NCBI RefSeq assembly: GCF_029846715.1
Contig: NZ_JARVWW010000027.1
Location: forward strand, 42,843 to 106,842
Origin: Bradyrhizobium nivariense
GTDB taxonomy: Bacteria > Pseudomonadota > Alphaproteobacteria > Rhizobiales > Xanthobacteraceae
DNA length: 64,000 nucleotides
Reading direction: 5' to 3'
Part shown: in pieces, positions 9,862 through 17,728 of the stretch
Layout: every line of letters begins with the position of its first letter
How positions within the stretch are numbered: the stretch's first letter is position 1
Notes under the pieces: generated by a model
What the model saw: only the letters and a program-made list of their open reading frames with translations
What the model was told of the DNA's origin: nothing
Database searches by the model: none
Made by a program: the position numbers and the translations under genes

Positions 9862-10607
9862 CTTTGGGGACGGGGGACTATCTTACCGCGGGCAATGCCA
9901 TTGATCCGCGGCCGATATTGATCGTGACTGGACTGGTTCAGGAGGCCCGCATCGCGGCCGGGCCCGGAATGGCGGTCATCTGTTCGTCGAGCAGCCCGAC
10001 CCAGTTGCGGGCGCTGCTGACGGTGCTGGATCCCGGGACGATTCGGGGCGTGATCTCGTTCGGCGTGGCCGGCGGGCTCGACCCGACGCTGCGCTCCGGC
10101 GACGTCGTGCTGGCGACCGAAGTGCTTTCGGGCGATACCCGCTGGGCCGCCGGGCTGTCGCTCGGCGACGATCTCATCGAGCGCCTGACGTCGGGGCGCC
10201 GCCGCGTGGTGCGCGGCAGCCTCGCCGGTGCCGAGGAAGTGGTCACGGGGCGCTCCTGCAAGGCGGCGCTGCATTCGGAGACCGGAGCTGCGGCCGTCGA
10301 CATGGAAAGCCACATCGCGGCCGCCTACGCCGCCGAGGCCGGCTTGCCGTTCGCCGCTGTCCGCGTCATCAGCGATCCCGCCCATCGCGCGCTGCCGGCG
10401 CTCGCCCGCGCCGCCATCAAGCCGAACGGCCAGATCGACGTGCTGGCCGTGCTGCGCGGCATCGCGCGCAATCCGATCGCGCTGCATGCGCTGGTCTCGA
10501 CCGGCCTCGATTTCAACCGCGCGCTGCGTAGTCTGCGCGGCTGCCGCGACTTCCTGATCGGCACCGAGCTGGTCGAGAGCGAGGCGCTGGTCTCTGAGGC
10601 GGCCTGA
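9858..10607 (+). CDS. hpnG: Adenosylhopane nucleosidase/phosphorylase HpnG
   Basis: Removes adenine from adenosylhopane on the way to ribosylhopane and bacteriohopanetetrol. 249 residues from a GTG that overlaps the shc stop by four bases. It has the nucleoside phosphorylase family signatures SFGVAGGLDPTLRSGDVV and the late block AAAVDMESH, where Glu contacts the ribose. Last gene of the plus-strand hopanoid operon, followed by a strong terminator. Its substrate is made by HpnH, whose gene is 11 kb away on the other strand. Confidence 0.93.
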   Translation: MTLGTGDYLTAGNAIDPRPILIVTGLVQEARIAAGPGMAVICSSSSPTQLRALLTVLDPGTIRGVISFGVAGGLDPTLRSGDVVLATEVLSGDTRWAAGLSLGDDLIERLTSGRRRVVRGSLAGAEEVVTGRSCKAALHSETGAAAVDMESHIAAAYAAEAGLPFAAVRVISDPAHRALPALARAAIKPNGQIDVLAVLRGIARNPIALHALVSTGLDFNRALRSLRGCRDFLIGTELVESEALVSEAA

Positions 10608-10663
10608 GCGGCTTTATCGATCTGACAAAACAAAGGGCCCGGTCGTGCGACCGGGCCTTTTTT
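10601..10663 (+). repeat. Direct repeat copy 1 (hpnG 3' end plus terminator)
   Basis: This stretch, from the last codons of hpnG through its terminator, recurs in the same orientation at 11351-11410 with only small differences. Shared landmarks are GGCCTGAGCGGCTT, TCGATCTGACA and the complete terminator stem. The two copies flank the REP transposase unit. Confidence 0.8.
10636..10663 (+). terminator. hpnG terminator
   Basis: Perfect 10-bp arms GGCCCGGTCG / CGACCGGGCC with a TG loop, followed by six T. Located 28 bp after the hpnG stop. Confidence 0.9.
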
Positions 10664-10716
10664 GATCTGCGTAGCTTGGTCGCCATCGGCGATCGGGCCT
10701 CGCAAAGCGTCACTGC

Positions 10717-10748
10717 GTAGGATGGGTTGAGCCCTTGCGAAACCCATC
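10717..10748 (+). repeat. REP element, left copy
   Basis: A 32-nt unit beginning with the GTAG tetranucleotide typical of REPs recognised by REP-associated transposases; its ends GATGGGTT and AACCCATC can form a hairpin. It is an exact inverted copy of 11319-11350 on the other side of the transposase. Confidence 0.9.
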
Positions 10749-10757
10749 TCCTCTCGA

Positions 10758-11291
10758 TCACCGCTCTCCATAATCGCGGCCATCAGCTGACTGATCGCCC
10801 GCCCAATCGGCTGGATAGTTGCCAAGCCCCACGTGACGATGAAACGAGGATGGCGCCCAGTCGCGTACCCGGTCGACGAGCCCGTGCTTGACCGGATTGA
10901 TATGAACATAGTCGATATGCCGGGCGAAATCGATTTCGTCGCGAATGGTGTGCTCCCAGTATCTGCGTTGCGAGATGCCCCGTTCACCTTTGGCTGAACG
11001 GCTTCGGGATATCCTTTCGTTTCGCGCCAGACCGCGCGAAAAGGTGGACTTGATCAACTGCCAGCGCATTGCAAAATCGGCATCTCCTTCGGGCAACGTC
11101 CATACGGTGTGAAGGTGATCAGGCAACACCACGATGGCGTCGATCGTGAAAGGATGGCGCCGGTGCGTCTCACGAAACGCCGCGCGCAACACCTCGACAT
11201 GATCCGTGAGCAACGATAGCTTCCGTTCCGCCAGATTAACGGTGAAGAAGAAGCATCCACCCGGAACGAAGTTGCGACGGTACGCGGTCAT
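10758..11291 (-). CDS. REP-associated tyrosine transposase (RAYT)
   Basis: 177-residue Y1/HUH single-strand nuclease of the IS200/IS605-related RAYT family, thought to cut and move REP hairpins. The metal-binding HUH pair is at H59 and H61 (VLPDHLHTVW), and the catalytic tyrosine is Y128 in the family signature DYVHINPVKHG. The N-terminus RRNFVPGGCFFFTVNL is typical. It sits between two perfectly inverted 32-nt REPs and two direct copies of the hpnG terminator. All catalytic residues are present and length is normal, so the protein is probably functional. Confidence 0.93.
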   Translation of the reverse strand: MTAYRRNFVPGGCFFFTVNLAERKLSLLTDHVEVLRAAFRETHRRHPFTIDAIVVLPDHLHTVWTLPEGDADFAMRWQLIKSTFSRGLARNERISRSRSAKGERGISQRRYWEHTIRDEIDFARHIDYVHINPVKHGLVDRVRDWAPSSFHRHVGLGNYPADWAGDQSADGRDYGER

Positions 11292-11318
11292 GGCGCAACG
11301 TTACCACCAAACAAGTGC

Positions 11319-11350
11319 GATGGGTTTCGCAAGGGCTCAACCCATCCTAC
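11319..11350 (-). repeat. REP element, right copy
   Basis: Exact reverse complement of the left REP at 10717-10748 (32 of 32 positions). The GTAG end faces outward on this side, giving a symmetric REP-RAYT-REP unit. Confidence 0.9.
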
Positions 11351-11410
11351 GGCCTGAGCGGCTTCTTCGATCTGACAGACAAAAGGCCCGGTCGTGCGAC
11401 CGGGCCTTTT
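11351..11410 (+). repeat. Direct repeat copy 2 of the hpnG 3' end and terminator
   Basis: Near copy of 10601-10663 beginning immediately after the right REP. It includes the bases of the hpnG stop region (GGCCTGAGCGGCTTC) although no hpnG coding sequence precedes it here. Most differences are short indels next to the stem. Confidence 0.8.
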
Positions 11411-11413
11411 GTC
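11378..11413. terminator. Bidirectional terminator between the RAYT unit and pbfA
   Basis: Perfect 17-bp arms, GACAAAAGGCCCGGTCG and its complement, around a TG loop. It carries T runs on both strands. Because it lies 58 bp beyond the pbfA stop, it probably ends the minus-strand phosphonate operon. Confidence 0.8.
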
Positions 11414-11421
11414 TGGTGTCC

Positions 11422-11438
11422 GTAGCCCGGATGGAGCG
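11422..11438 (+). repeat. Partial copy of a second REP family
   Basis: GTAGCCCGGATGGAGCG matches the first half of the REPs at 21586-21616 and 32582-32612, but the second arm is missing, so it looks degraded. Confidence 0.6.
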
Positions 11439-11470
11439 CGGTGTCGCGAAGCGTGCGCGTTGCGATCTGC

Positions 11471-12814
11471 TCACAAGTCTGACATCGCCTCTTCGAGGAT
11501 ATCGAGGGCTCGGTCGAGTTCAGCGCGCGAGATCGTCAGCGGCGGGCATAGCGTGACCACGTTGCCGCCGCCGAGCTTGAAGCTCAGGCCTGCCTCCAGG
11601 CAGCGATACAAGAGGCGCTCCGCGAGCGCGTTGGCCTCGGCCTCGTCGCGGCGGCCGATCTCGACGCCGAGATAGAGACCTGCACCGCGCACCTCGGAGA
11701 TCAGAGGGTAGCGGTCTGCCATCGATCGCAGCCGTTCGAGGGCGTGCGCGCCGAGGACACGCGCTGCGGCAAGCAGCCCTTCCTCCGCGATCACATCGAG
11801 CGTGGCAAGGGCTGCAGCGCAGCCGACTGGACTCTTCTCGTGGGTGTAGTGGCCGAGCGCTCCCTCGGGCACCACGTCGAGAGCGGCCCGCACCACCATG
11901 GCCGCCATCGGCATGATGCCGCCGCCCAGTCCCTTGCCGAGCACGAGAATGTCGGGCGCAGTTTCGGCCTGCTCGCAGACGAACATGGTCCCGGTGCGGC
12001 CGAGGCAGCTCGGCACCTCGTCGAAGATCAGGAGCGCCCCGTGCCGATCGCAGCTCGCGCGCACGCGGGGCCAGAAGCCCGGCGGCGGCAGTTCGACCGT
12101 GGTCCAACGCATCGGCTCGGCGATCACGGCCGCGACGTCGCCCTGCACCTTGAGGACATAATCGATGTAGTCGGCGAGCCGCTCATGCGCATGGCCGTCC
12201 TGTCCGAAGAATCGCGCGGCCAGTCCCGGCGGCGGCACATGCTCCGTGCCCGGCAGCAGCGGGCCAGCGCCGCGCCGAAACAGGGCTTCGCCGCCGACCG
12301 AGACCGCGTCGAGATTGGCGCCGTGAAAAGCATCCCACATGGACAGGGTCTTGTGTCGCCCCGTTGCATAGCGGGCGAGCTTCAGTGCCATGCCGATTGC
12401 GGCTGACCCGCTGGGGGCCAGCAGCACCTTCTCCAGGAGGGCAGGCGCCAATTCGGTCAGGCGGCGGGCGAGGTCGATGGCAGACTTGTTGGTGTAGCGG
12501 CGCGGGCAGAAGGGCAGGGTGTCGAGTTGCGACTTGATGGCCGCCACTACGCGAGGATGACCGTAGCCGACCTGATGCACGCTGTTGCCGTGGAAATCGA
12601 GGATGCGCCGTCCCTGGAGATCGACGATGTGGCTGCCTTCGGCGGCGGTGGCCACGTTCAGGCAAGGCGTCGACAGCGACTGTCGCAGGAACCAGCGCTC
12701 GTCCTCGTCGAGCCAACTTTGGGTCTCTGCGTCGAGGTGGCGCTTCTGAAACGATCGCCGCTCCGCCGACAAATTGACGTCGCCCTCGGAGGCGCTCATG
12801 CCAGGCTCGCTCAT
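11471..12814 (-). CDS. pbfA: (R)-1-hydroxy-2-aminoethylphosphonate ammonia-lyase, PbfA type
   Basis: 447-residue class III aminotransferase-fold PLP protein. The PLP lysine is K294 in LVLGKGLGGGIMP and the pyridine-binding Asp is D265 in FDEVP. In a phosphonatase operon without phnW, this fold matches PbfA, which eliminates ammonia from (R)-1-hydroxy-2-aminoethylphosphonate to give phosphonoacetaldehyde, the PhnX substrate. Last gene of the operon; its ATG is one base after the phnX stop. A true transaminase (PhnW substitute) cannot be excluded by eye, but PhnW itself is a class V-type enzyme with different motifs. Confidence 0.78.
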   Translation of the reverse strand: MSEPGMSASEGDVNLSAERRSFQKRHLDAETQSWLDEDERWFLRQSLSTPCLNVATAAEGSHIVDLQGRRILDFHGNSVHQVGYGHPRVVAAIKSQLDTLPFCPRRYTNKSAIDLARRLTELAPALLEKVLLAPSGSAAIGMALKLARYATGRHKTLSMWDAFHGANLDAVSVGGEALFRRGAGPLLPGTEHVPPPGLAARFFGQDGHAHERLADYIDYVLKVQGDVAAVIAEPMRWTTVELPPPGFWPRVRASCDRHGALLIFDEVPSCLGRTGTMFVCEQAETAPDILVLGKGLGGGIMPMAAMVVRAALDVVPEGALGHYTHEKSPVGCAAALATLDVIAEEGLLAAARVLGAHALERLRSMADRYPLISEVRGAGLYLGVEIGRRDEAEANALAERLLYRCLEAGLSFKLGGGNVVTLCPPLTISRAELDRALDILEEAMSDL

Positions 12815-12815
12815 G

Positions 12816-13637
12816 TCAGACTCCTGGCCGCTCTCCGCGGGCCAGCCGGCCCTCGATCGCAGCGATCACTGGGATGATGTCGGCGACGCCGTCGATCACG
12901 TAATGGGCGCCGGCGGCTGCGAGCCGCTCGCCTGCGGCCGCGCGCCGCTCGGCGAAGGCTTTCGGCGGCAAGGCCGCAGTGTCGGCGAGCGACAACCCGA
13001 ACACGTTGCCGGTGACGGCAACGCCGACGGTCCAGCAGCCGCCGTTGAGACCTTCCTTCATTCCGACCTCGGTGTCGTCGACCTTGACGCAGCTCCAGGC
13101 CGGCCAGACGGCGAGCTCCAGAAAGGCCTTGTAGAGCATGAACGGCGTGGGTCGGCCGTCCGGAGTGTCCCCGGTGCAAACGATGCCATCAGGCGCATAG
13201 CCTTGCGCAGCCGCAACCGGAATAACCTCGGCCATGATCTCGCGCGTGTAGCCCGTGCTCGAGCCGATCTTCAGGCCGCGGCGCCGCAAGCCGGCGACAG
13301 CCTCGGCCACGCCCGGTATCACGTCGGCGTAGCGGGCAGCGACCTCGACATTCATCGGCACGAACACCGCGTAGAGTGCATCGATGTCGGCTTCGGTTGG
13401 CTCGCGCCCATACCTGTCGCGCCACTCGGCGGCGATCCGGGGCAAGCGCAGGAGGGCGGCGATGTGGGGGCGCTTGGCCATGCCCATGGGCCCGCGCGCC
13501 TCATCGACGGTGATCGTCACTCCGAAGCGCGCGAATGCCTCGACGAATACGCCCATCGGGGCCAGCGAGCCGTGGTCCACCGTCGTGCCGGCCCAGTCGA
13601 ACACGACGGCCCGGACGTGCTCGAATTTATCCGTCAT
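12816..13637 (-). CDS. phnX: Phosphonoacetaldehyde hydrolase (phosphonatase)
   Basis: HAD-superfamily enzyme that cleaves phosphonoacetaldehyde to acetaldehyde and phosphate. 273 residues. The nucleophile is D14 in VVFDWAGTTVD, and the Schiff-base lysine unique to phosphonatases is K55 in GPMGMAKRPHI. SSTGYTREIM and the late KVDDTEVGMKEG acid motif complete the HAD core. Its ATG overlaps the upstream oxidase stop by four bases, and pbfA follows after one base. Cytosolic; it delivers phosphate and a C2 unit. Confidence 0.96.
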   Translation of the reverse strand: MTDKFEHVRAVVFDWAGTTVDHGSLAPMGVFVEAFARFGVTITVDEARGPMGMAKRPHIAALLRLPRIAAEWRDRYGREPTEADIDALYAVFVPMNVEVAARYADVIPGVAEAVAGLRRRGLKIGSSTGYTREIMAEVIPVAAAQGYAPDGIVCTGDTPDGRPTPFMLYKAFLELAVWPAWSCVKVDDTEVGMKEGLNGGCWTVGVAVTGNVFGLSLADTAALPPKAFAERRAAAGERLAAAGAHYVIDGVADIIPVIAAIEGRLARGERPGV

Positions 13638-14797
13638 GTGGCTCGGCTCCCGGACGTCAATTCGTCAAGCACTTCCTCGGCGATCGCAAACGAGGTGCTG
13701 GCGCCGGTACCGCTGGTGATCATAACGAGACGCACAGTTTCAGATGGGCGGTCGATCAGCATCAGCCGGTCGGACGCCGAGGCGTAGGTGCCGATCCAGC
13801 GCTCGCGGATCATCGGCGTTGGCCAGGCCAGAACCTGCCGGAATTCGTCCATAATCAACTCGTCCACTGTATCCGGACCGAACGGGTCCGGCGTCGCGTC
13901 GTAGTGGTGGGAATCGCCGACGACGAGCGAACCATCCTCGCTCTGCACGGCGATCAGATGCACACCGTTGGCCAGATGCTGGCCCTGCTCGGATTCGAGT
14001 CGCTGCTTCAGTGCGGCCGCCTCCGGCAGTTCGGCGTAGCCGAGATAGCGCACCAGGCCAAGGTCCGACATCACGGCCGCGTTGAAGCGCGGCATCGCGC
14101 TCGCCGATGCGACCCGCATCATGTGCAGCTTGCAGCGGACGAGGCCGTAGCTCGCCAGGCGTTCCGGATAGAGGCTCAGGAAATCGTCGCCGGGGCAGAC
14201 CACGCAGAGCCGGGCCCGGACCGGCCCCCGCGTGGTGTCGATGACCGGCGGTGTCACCGCCTTGGCCAGCGTCTGATACAGGAAGGTGACGCCGTGCACT
14301 TCGGCCAGCCAGCGCGCCAGTGCCGGCACCGCGATGCGCGACTCCACCCGCAAATCGTGCGGGCTCGCCAGCACGGCTTGCAGATGGTCGGTCCGCAGCA
14401 TCGGGAAACGGCGGCCCGCCTCAGCCGGGCTTAGAAGCTCGCAACCCTCGCCCATCTCGGTGGTGCGGAATGCCTCGAGCACGGCCACGGCTTCCGGCCG
14501 CTGCACCGCGACCGCCAGTCCGACATGCTCGATCCTGATGCCCGCGGCCGAGGCCACTTCGGCCCAGACCTGCCGCGACCGCATCGCCCGCTGCCAGCAT
14601 TGGCCGCGCTGCTGCCCGGTGACGGTGACAAAGCCGAAATTGCGGATCGAGGCGCCGTTCGCCCTTGCATCGCGCTCGATGACCACGACCCGCAAGCCCC
14701 GGCGCACGCCCGCAAGGGCATGGGCGAGACCGCAGATGCCGCCCCCGACAACTGCCAGATCGAATTCGTCTCCAGACACGCTCACCGCTTCCTCCAC
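13634..14797 (-). CDS. FAD-dependent oxidoreductase of phosphonate operons (TIGR03364 type)
   Basis: 387-residue DAO/glycine-oxidase-like flavoprotein with the FAD-binding GGGICG at 18-23 and the family sequence ERDARANGASIRNFGF. Members of this family recur next to phnX and are thought to oxidise 2-aminoethylphosphonate or N-alkylated relatives to phosphonoacetaldehyde. Here that would supply PhnX without the PhnW transaminase. It overlaps the permease stop region by 16 bp and phnX by 4 bp, so it is clearly co-translated. The exact amine substrate is an inference. Confidence 0.82.
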   Translation of the reverse strand: MEEAVSVSGDEFDLAVVGGGICGLAHALAGVRRGLRVVVIERDARANGASIRNFGFVTVTGQQRGQCWQRAMRSRQVWAEVASAAGIRIEHVGLAVAVQRPEAVAVLEAFRTTEMGEGCELLSPAEAGRRFPMLRTDHLQAVLASPHDLRVESRIAVPALARWLAEVHGVTFLYQTLAKAVTPPVIDTTRGPVRARLCVVCPGDDFLSLYPERLASYGLVRCKLHMMRVASASAMPRFNAAVMSDLGLVRYLGYAELPEAAALKQRLESEQGQHLANGVHLIAVQSEDGSLVVGDSHHYDATPDPFGPDTVDELIMDEFRQVLAWPTPMIRERWIGTYASASDRLMLIDRPSETVRLVMITSGTGASTSFAIAEEVLDELTSGSRAT

Positions 14798-16500
14798 ATC
14801 TGCGCGCGCGCAAGATAGCCCTGTGTGAGTAGCATGTAGATGGCTCGCGTTATGGCCGCGGTGGCGAACACCACCATGGCCATGGCCGCGGCCGGGGCCA
14901 CGTCACCTGCGTCATCCATATTGAGCACGGCGATGGCCGCAAGCGTCGTGTGCGGCGCGTAGATGAAGACCACCGCAGAGACTGTCGTCATCGCGTTCAC
15001 GAACAGATACATGGCGATATCCAGCACGGCCGGCAGGCAGACCGGCAGGGTCACTCGCATGAAGGTACGCCAAAACGGCACCCTGAGCGATGCCGAAACG
15101 GTCTCGAACTCCTGATCGATCTGCTTGAGCGCCGTCACCGCGGTCAGGTGCGAGACGGAGTAGAAATGCGAGATAGTGCAGATGACGAGGATGGCCATGG
15201 TGCCGTAGATGAAGTTAAGCGGATTGGCCGGGTTGTTGAAGAAGAAGATGTAGCCGAGGCCGAGCACCAGCCCGGGAACGGACAAAGGAAGCAGCGCGAG
15301 AAACTGCACGAAGCCGCGGACGTAGCGAAAGCGCGGGGTCTTCTCGACGAGATAGGCGCCGGCAAAAATCACCGGAGTCCCGAACAGCGCGGTGAGGCCG
15401 GCCATGACGAGCGAGTTGAAATAGCTGCGCCAGCCGCCGCCATCCATCATGTCGAAGTCGAAGTTCTTGAAGCTGGGCGTCAGATTGTAGGGCCAGGACG
15501 TCGCGATCGAGGCGAACAAGGACATGCCGAGAATGACCAGGATCGTGAACGCGATCAGCGAACAGGTCGCCAGCATCGCGCGATCGATCGTGGCGTCGGG
15601 CCTTGGCGCATACGGTACTGCGCGCGCGGAGAGCTGCGCCAACTGGCGCCGCTGCATGAGCTGATCGACGACGAAGGCCAACGCCGCGGGCAACAGCAGG
15701 ATCAAGCCGACCACCGCACCCATCTGGAAATTCTGCTGCCCGACCACCTGTTTATAGATGTCGGTCGCGAGCACGTTGAACTTGCCCCCGATGACCTTCG
15801 GCACGCCGAAATCGGTGATCACCAGGGTAAATACGACGAAGACCGCACTGATCAGGCCATAACGTGCCCCCGGAATGGTCACCGTCCAGAAGGTGCGGCG
15901 CGGGCTTGCCCGCAGCGCTTCCGCCGCCTCATACAGACGCGCGTCCGAAATCGCCAGCGCAGTGGTGATGATGATGAGCGCGTGCGGGAAGGTCCAGAAC
16001 ACCTCGCCCATGACGATGCCGATCGGACCGTAGATCGATGCGCCGAACAGCATCCATTTGACGAAGCCCTGGTTACCGAACAGATAGACGAGGCTGATCG
16101 CAGGCAGCAACGAGGGTGCGAGAATCGGGATCTGCGCGATGATGCGGAACAGCCCCCGCCCTGGCATGCAGGTGCGGGTGAGTCCGTAGGCGTAGACGAA
16201 GGCGAGCAGTACGCAGATAACCGTGCTCAGCAGCGATACCCAGACCGAGTGCCAGATGGAATTGGCCAGCGCCGGGCTGGCGAAATAAGCTTGGAAATTG
16301 GCCAGGCCGACGAAGCTGCCATCAGCCGCCTGGAAGCTCTTGGACAGCAGCGCCCAGAGGGGCAGCAACACGGTGATGATCAACCAGAGGCCGAGCGCTA
16401 CGACCGCGCCGCGCATGATCCAGTCGTCGTGCCCCAGCTTCTGCCGCAGGGGCGCCACCGCGGCGGTATGGTCCGGCAGACTCAGCGTCTCGGTCGCCAT
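14782..16500 (-). CDS. Aminophosphonate ABC transporter permease (fused two-domain)
   Basis: 572 residues containing two tandem binding-protein-dependent permease domains, roughly 30-300 and 310-565, each with about six membrane helices and an EAA-type loop (EAAEALRASPRRTF and FETVSASLRVPFWRTF). A single fused subunit of this kind is typical of the PhnU2-type 2-aminoethylphosphonate importers. It works with the ATPase at 16516 and the binding protein at 17718. The start codon is 15 bp from the ATPase stop. Confidence 0.88.
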   Translation of the reverse strand: MATETLSLPDHTAAVAPLRQKLGHDDWIMRGAVVALGLWLIITVLLPLWALLSKSFQAADGSFVGLANFQAYFASPALANSIWHSVWVSLLSTVICVLLAFVYAYGLTRTCMPGRGLFRIIAQIPILAPSLLPAISLVYLFGNQGFVKWMLFGASIYGPIGIVMGEVFWTFPHALIIITTALAISDARLYEAAEALRASPRRTFWTVTIPGARYGLISAVFVVFTLVITDFGVPKVIGGKFNVLATDIYKQVVGQQNFQMGAVVGLILLLPAALAFVVDQLMQRRQLAQLSARAVPYAPRPDATIDRAMLATCSLIAFTILVILGMSLFASIATSWPYNLTPSFKNFDFDMMDGGGWRSYFNSLVMAGLTALFGTPVIFAGAYLVEKTPRFRYVRGFVQFLALLPLSVPGLVLGLGYIFFFNNPANPLNFIYGTMAILVICTISHFYSVSHLTAVTALKQIDQEFETVSASLRVPFWRTFMRVTLPVCLPAVLDIAMYLFVNAMTTVSAVVFIYAPHTTLAAIAVLNMDDAGDVAPAAAMAMVVFATAAITRAIYMLLTQGYLARAQMWRKR

Positions 16501-16515
16501 CGCTGGTTTCCCGTG

Positions 16516-17634
16516 TCAGGCGCTCGCAGAGCGCGGTTGGGCAAATACGCGCAACCGCTTCGGCGGCAGCGCGACCTCGATGGTCGCGCCCGAGGAAATG
16601 CCGAGGTCGCGCACGGCGTTAATCGAAAAGTCGGCCGAGAAGTTCAGTCCCGTGCCGCTCGCATGCAAGGTCGTTGCGAAATGATTGCCGATGAATTCCA
16701 TGACGCCGACCTGGACTGACAGGCGATTGTCCGAATGCGCGCCGATGTCGCGCACCACCACGTCCTCCGGCCGAAGGCAGACCGTGACGGCCGCGCCCTC
16801 GTCGAGCGGCACTTCTTCGCTGAAGTCGAGCACGGCACCCCTGACATTCGCGCGCTTGCTCGTGAGGAGGCGCCCCTCCAGAAAGTTCATCTTGCCGACG
16901 AAGTCGGCGACGAAAGCCGTCGCGGGTCGGCCGTAGATCTCGTCCGGCGTGCCCACCTGCTCGATCCTGCCATTGCTCATCACCACGATCCGGTCGGACA
17001 TGGTGAGCGCCTCCTCCTGATCGTGGGTCACCATGATCGTGGTCAGCTTGAGACGTTGCTGCAGATCGCGGATCTCGCCGCGCAGACGCGCCCGGACGCG
17101 CGCGTCGAGAGCGGATAGCGGTTCGTCCAGCAGCAGAAGGCCGGGGGATAGCGCCAGCGCGCGGGCGAGCGCGACTCGCTGCTGCTGCCCACCGGAGAGC
17201 TGTGCCGGATATTTGTCGGCTTGCTCGGGCAGACCGACAAGTTCGAGAAGCTCCTTGACCCGTTTGTCGATCTCGATGCGAGGTGTGCCGGCCGACACCA
17301 GGCCGTAGGCCACATTGTCCTTGATCGTCAGGTTCGGGAACAGCGCATAGGACTGGAACACGATGCCGAAGTCGCGCTTGGCGACTGGCAACGTCGAGAT
17401 GTCCCGCCCGCCCTGATGGATCGACCCGGTGGTCTGCACGTCCAGTCCGCAGATCGCGCGCAACAGCGTGGTCTTGCCGCAGCCGGATGGCCCGAGGAAC
17501 GAGACGAACTCCCCGGGCATGATGTCGAGGTCGATATTGTCGAATGCCGTGAACGCACCGAACTTTTTCGAGAGGTTGCGGATGCGGAGATAGGGCACCG
17601 TCGTCGGCGTGCTGTCCATTGTACTGTCCCGCAT
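16516..17634 (-). CDS. Aminophosphonate ABC transporter ATP-binding protein
   Basis: ABC ATPase of the Fe3+/spermidine/phosphonate-importer class, 372 residues from the ATG at 17634; possible starts at 17655 and 17619 differ only in the non-conserved N-terminus. Walker A GPSGCGKTT, signature LSGGQQQRVALARAL, Walker B LLLLDEPLSALD and H-loop MVTHDQEEA are all intact, and a C-terminal TOBE-like domain follows. It energises the fused permease encoded next. Confidence 0.9.
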   Translation of the reverse strand: MRDSTMDSTPTTVPYLRIRNLSKKFGAFTAFDNIDLDIMPGEFVSFLGPSGCGKTTLLRAICGLDVQTTGSIHQGGRDISTLPVAKRDFGIVFQSYALFPNLTIKDNVAYGLVSAGTPRIEIDKRVKELLELVGLPEQADKYPAQLSGGQQQRVALARALALSPGLLLLDEPLSALDARVRARLRGEIRDLQQRLKLTTIMVTHDQEEALTMSDRIVVMSNGRIEQVGTPDEIYGRPATAFVADFVGKMNFLEGRLLTSKRANVRGAVLDFSEEVPLDEGAAVTVCLRPEDVVVRDIGAHSDNRLSVQVGVMEFIGNHFATTLHASGTGLNFSADFSINAVRDLGISSGATIEVALPPKRLRVFAQPRSASA

Positions 17635-17687
17635 TGACCGGCGGCGCCCATGCATCGCCGGCTTCGTCGCTCCCAGGATCCCCCGGG

Positions 17688-17728
17688 TCCTCAGTTCAGG
17701 TCCCTCAGTTCAGGTCCTCAGTTCTTGG
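17688..17728. repeat. Three-copy tandem repeat at the binding-protein stop codon
   Basis: Three imperfect 13-14 bp units based on TCCTCAGTTCAGG at 17688, 17701 and 17715. The last unit contains the stop codon of the binding-protein gene, so the other two look like duplications of its 3' end. Confidence 0.8.

Noticed and set aside
11471..12814. Annotation of the PLP enzyme as PhnW or acetylornithine aminotransferase
   Set aside because: PhnW has a different fold class, and the phosphonatase operon context with a class III fold fits PbfA better.
14950..16719. 589-codon plus-strand open frame across the permease and ATPase genes
   Set aside because: Antisense to two strongly supported transporter genes, with Arg/His/Asp-rich composition.
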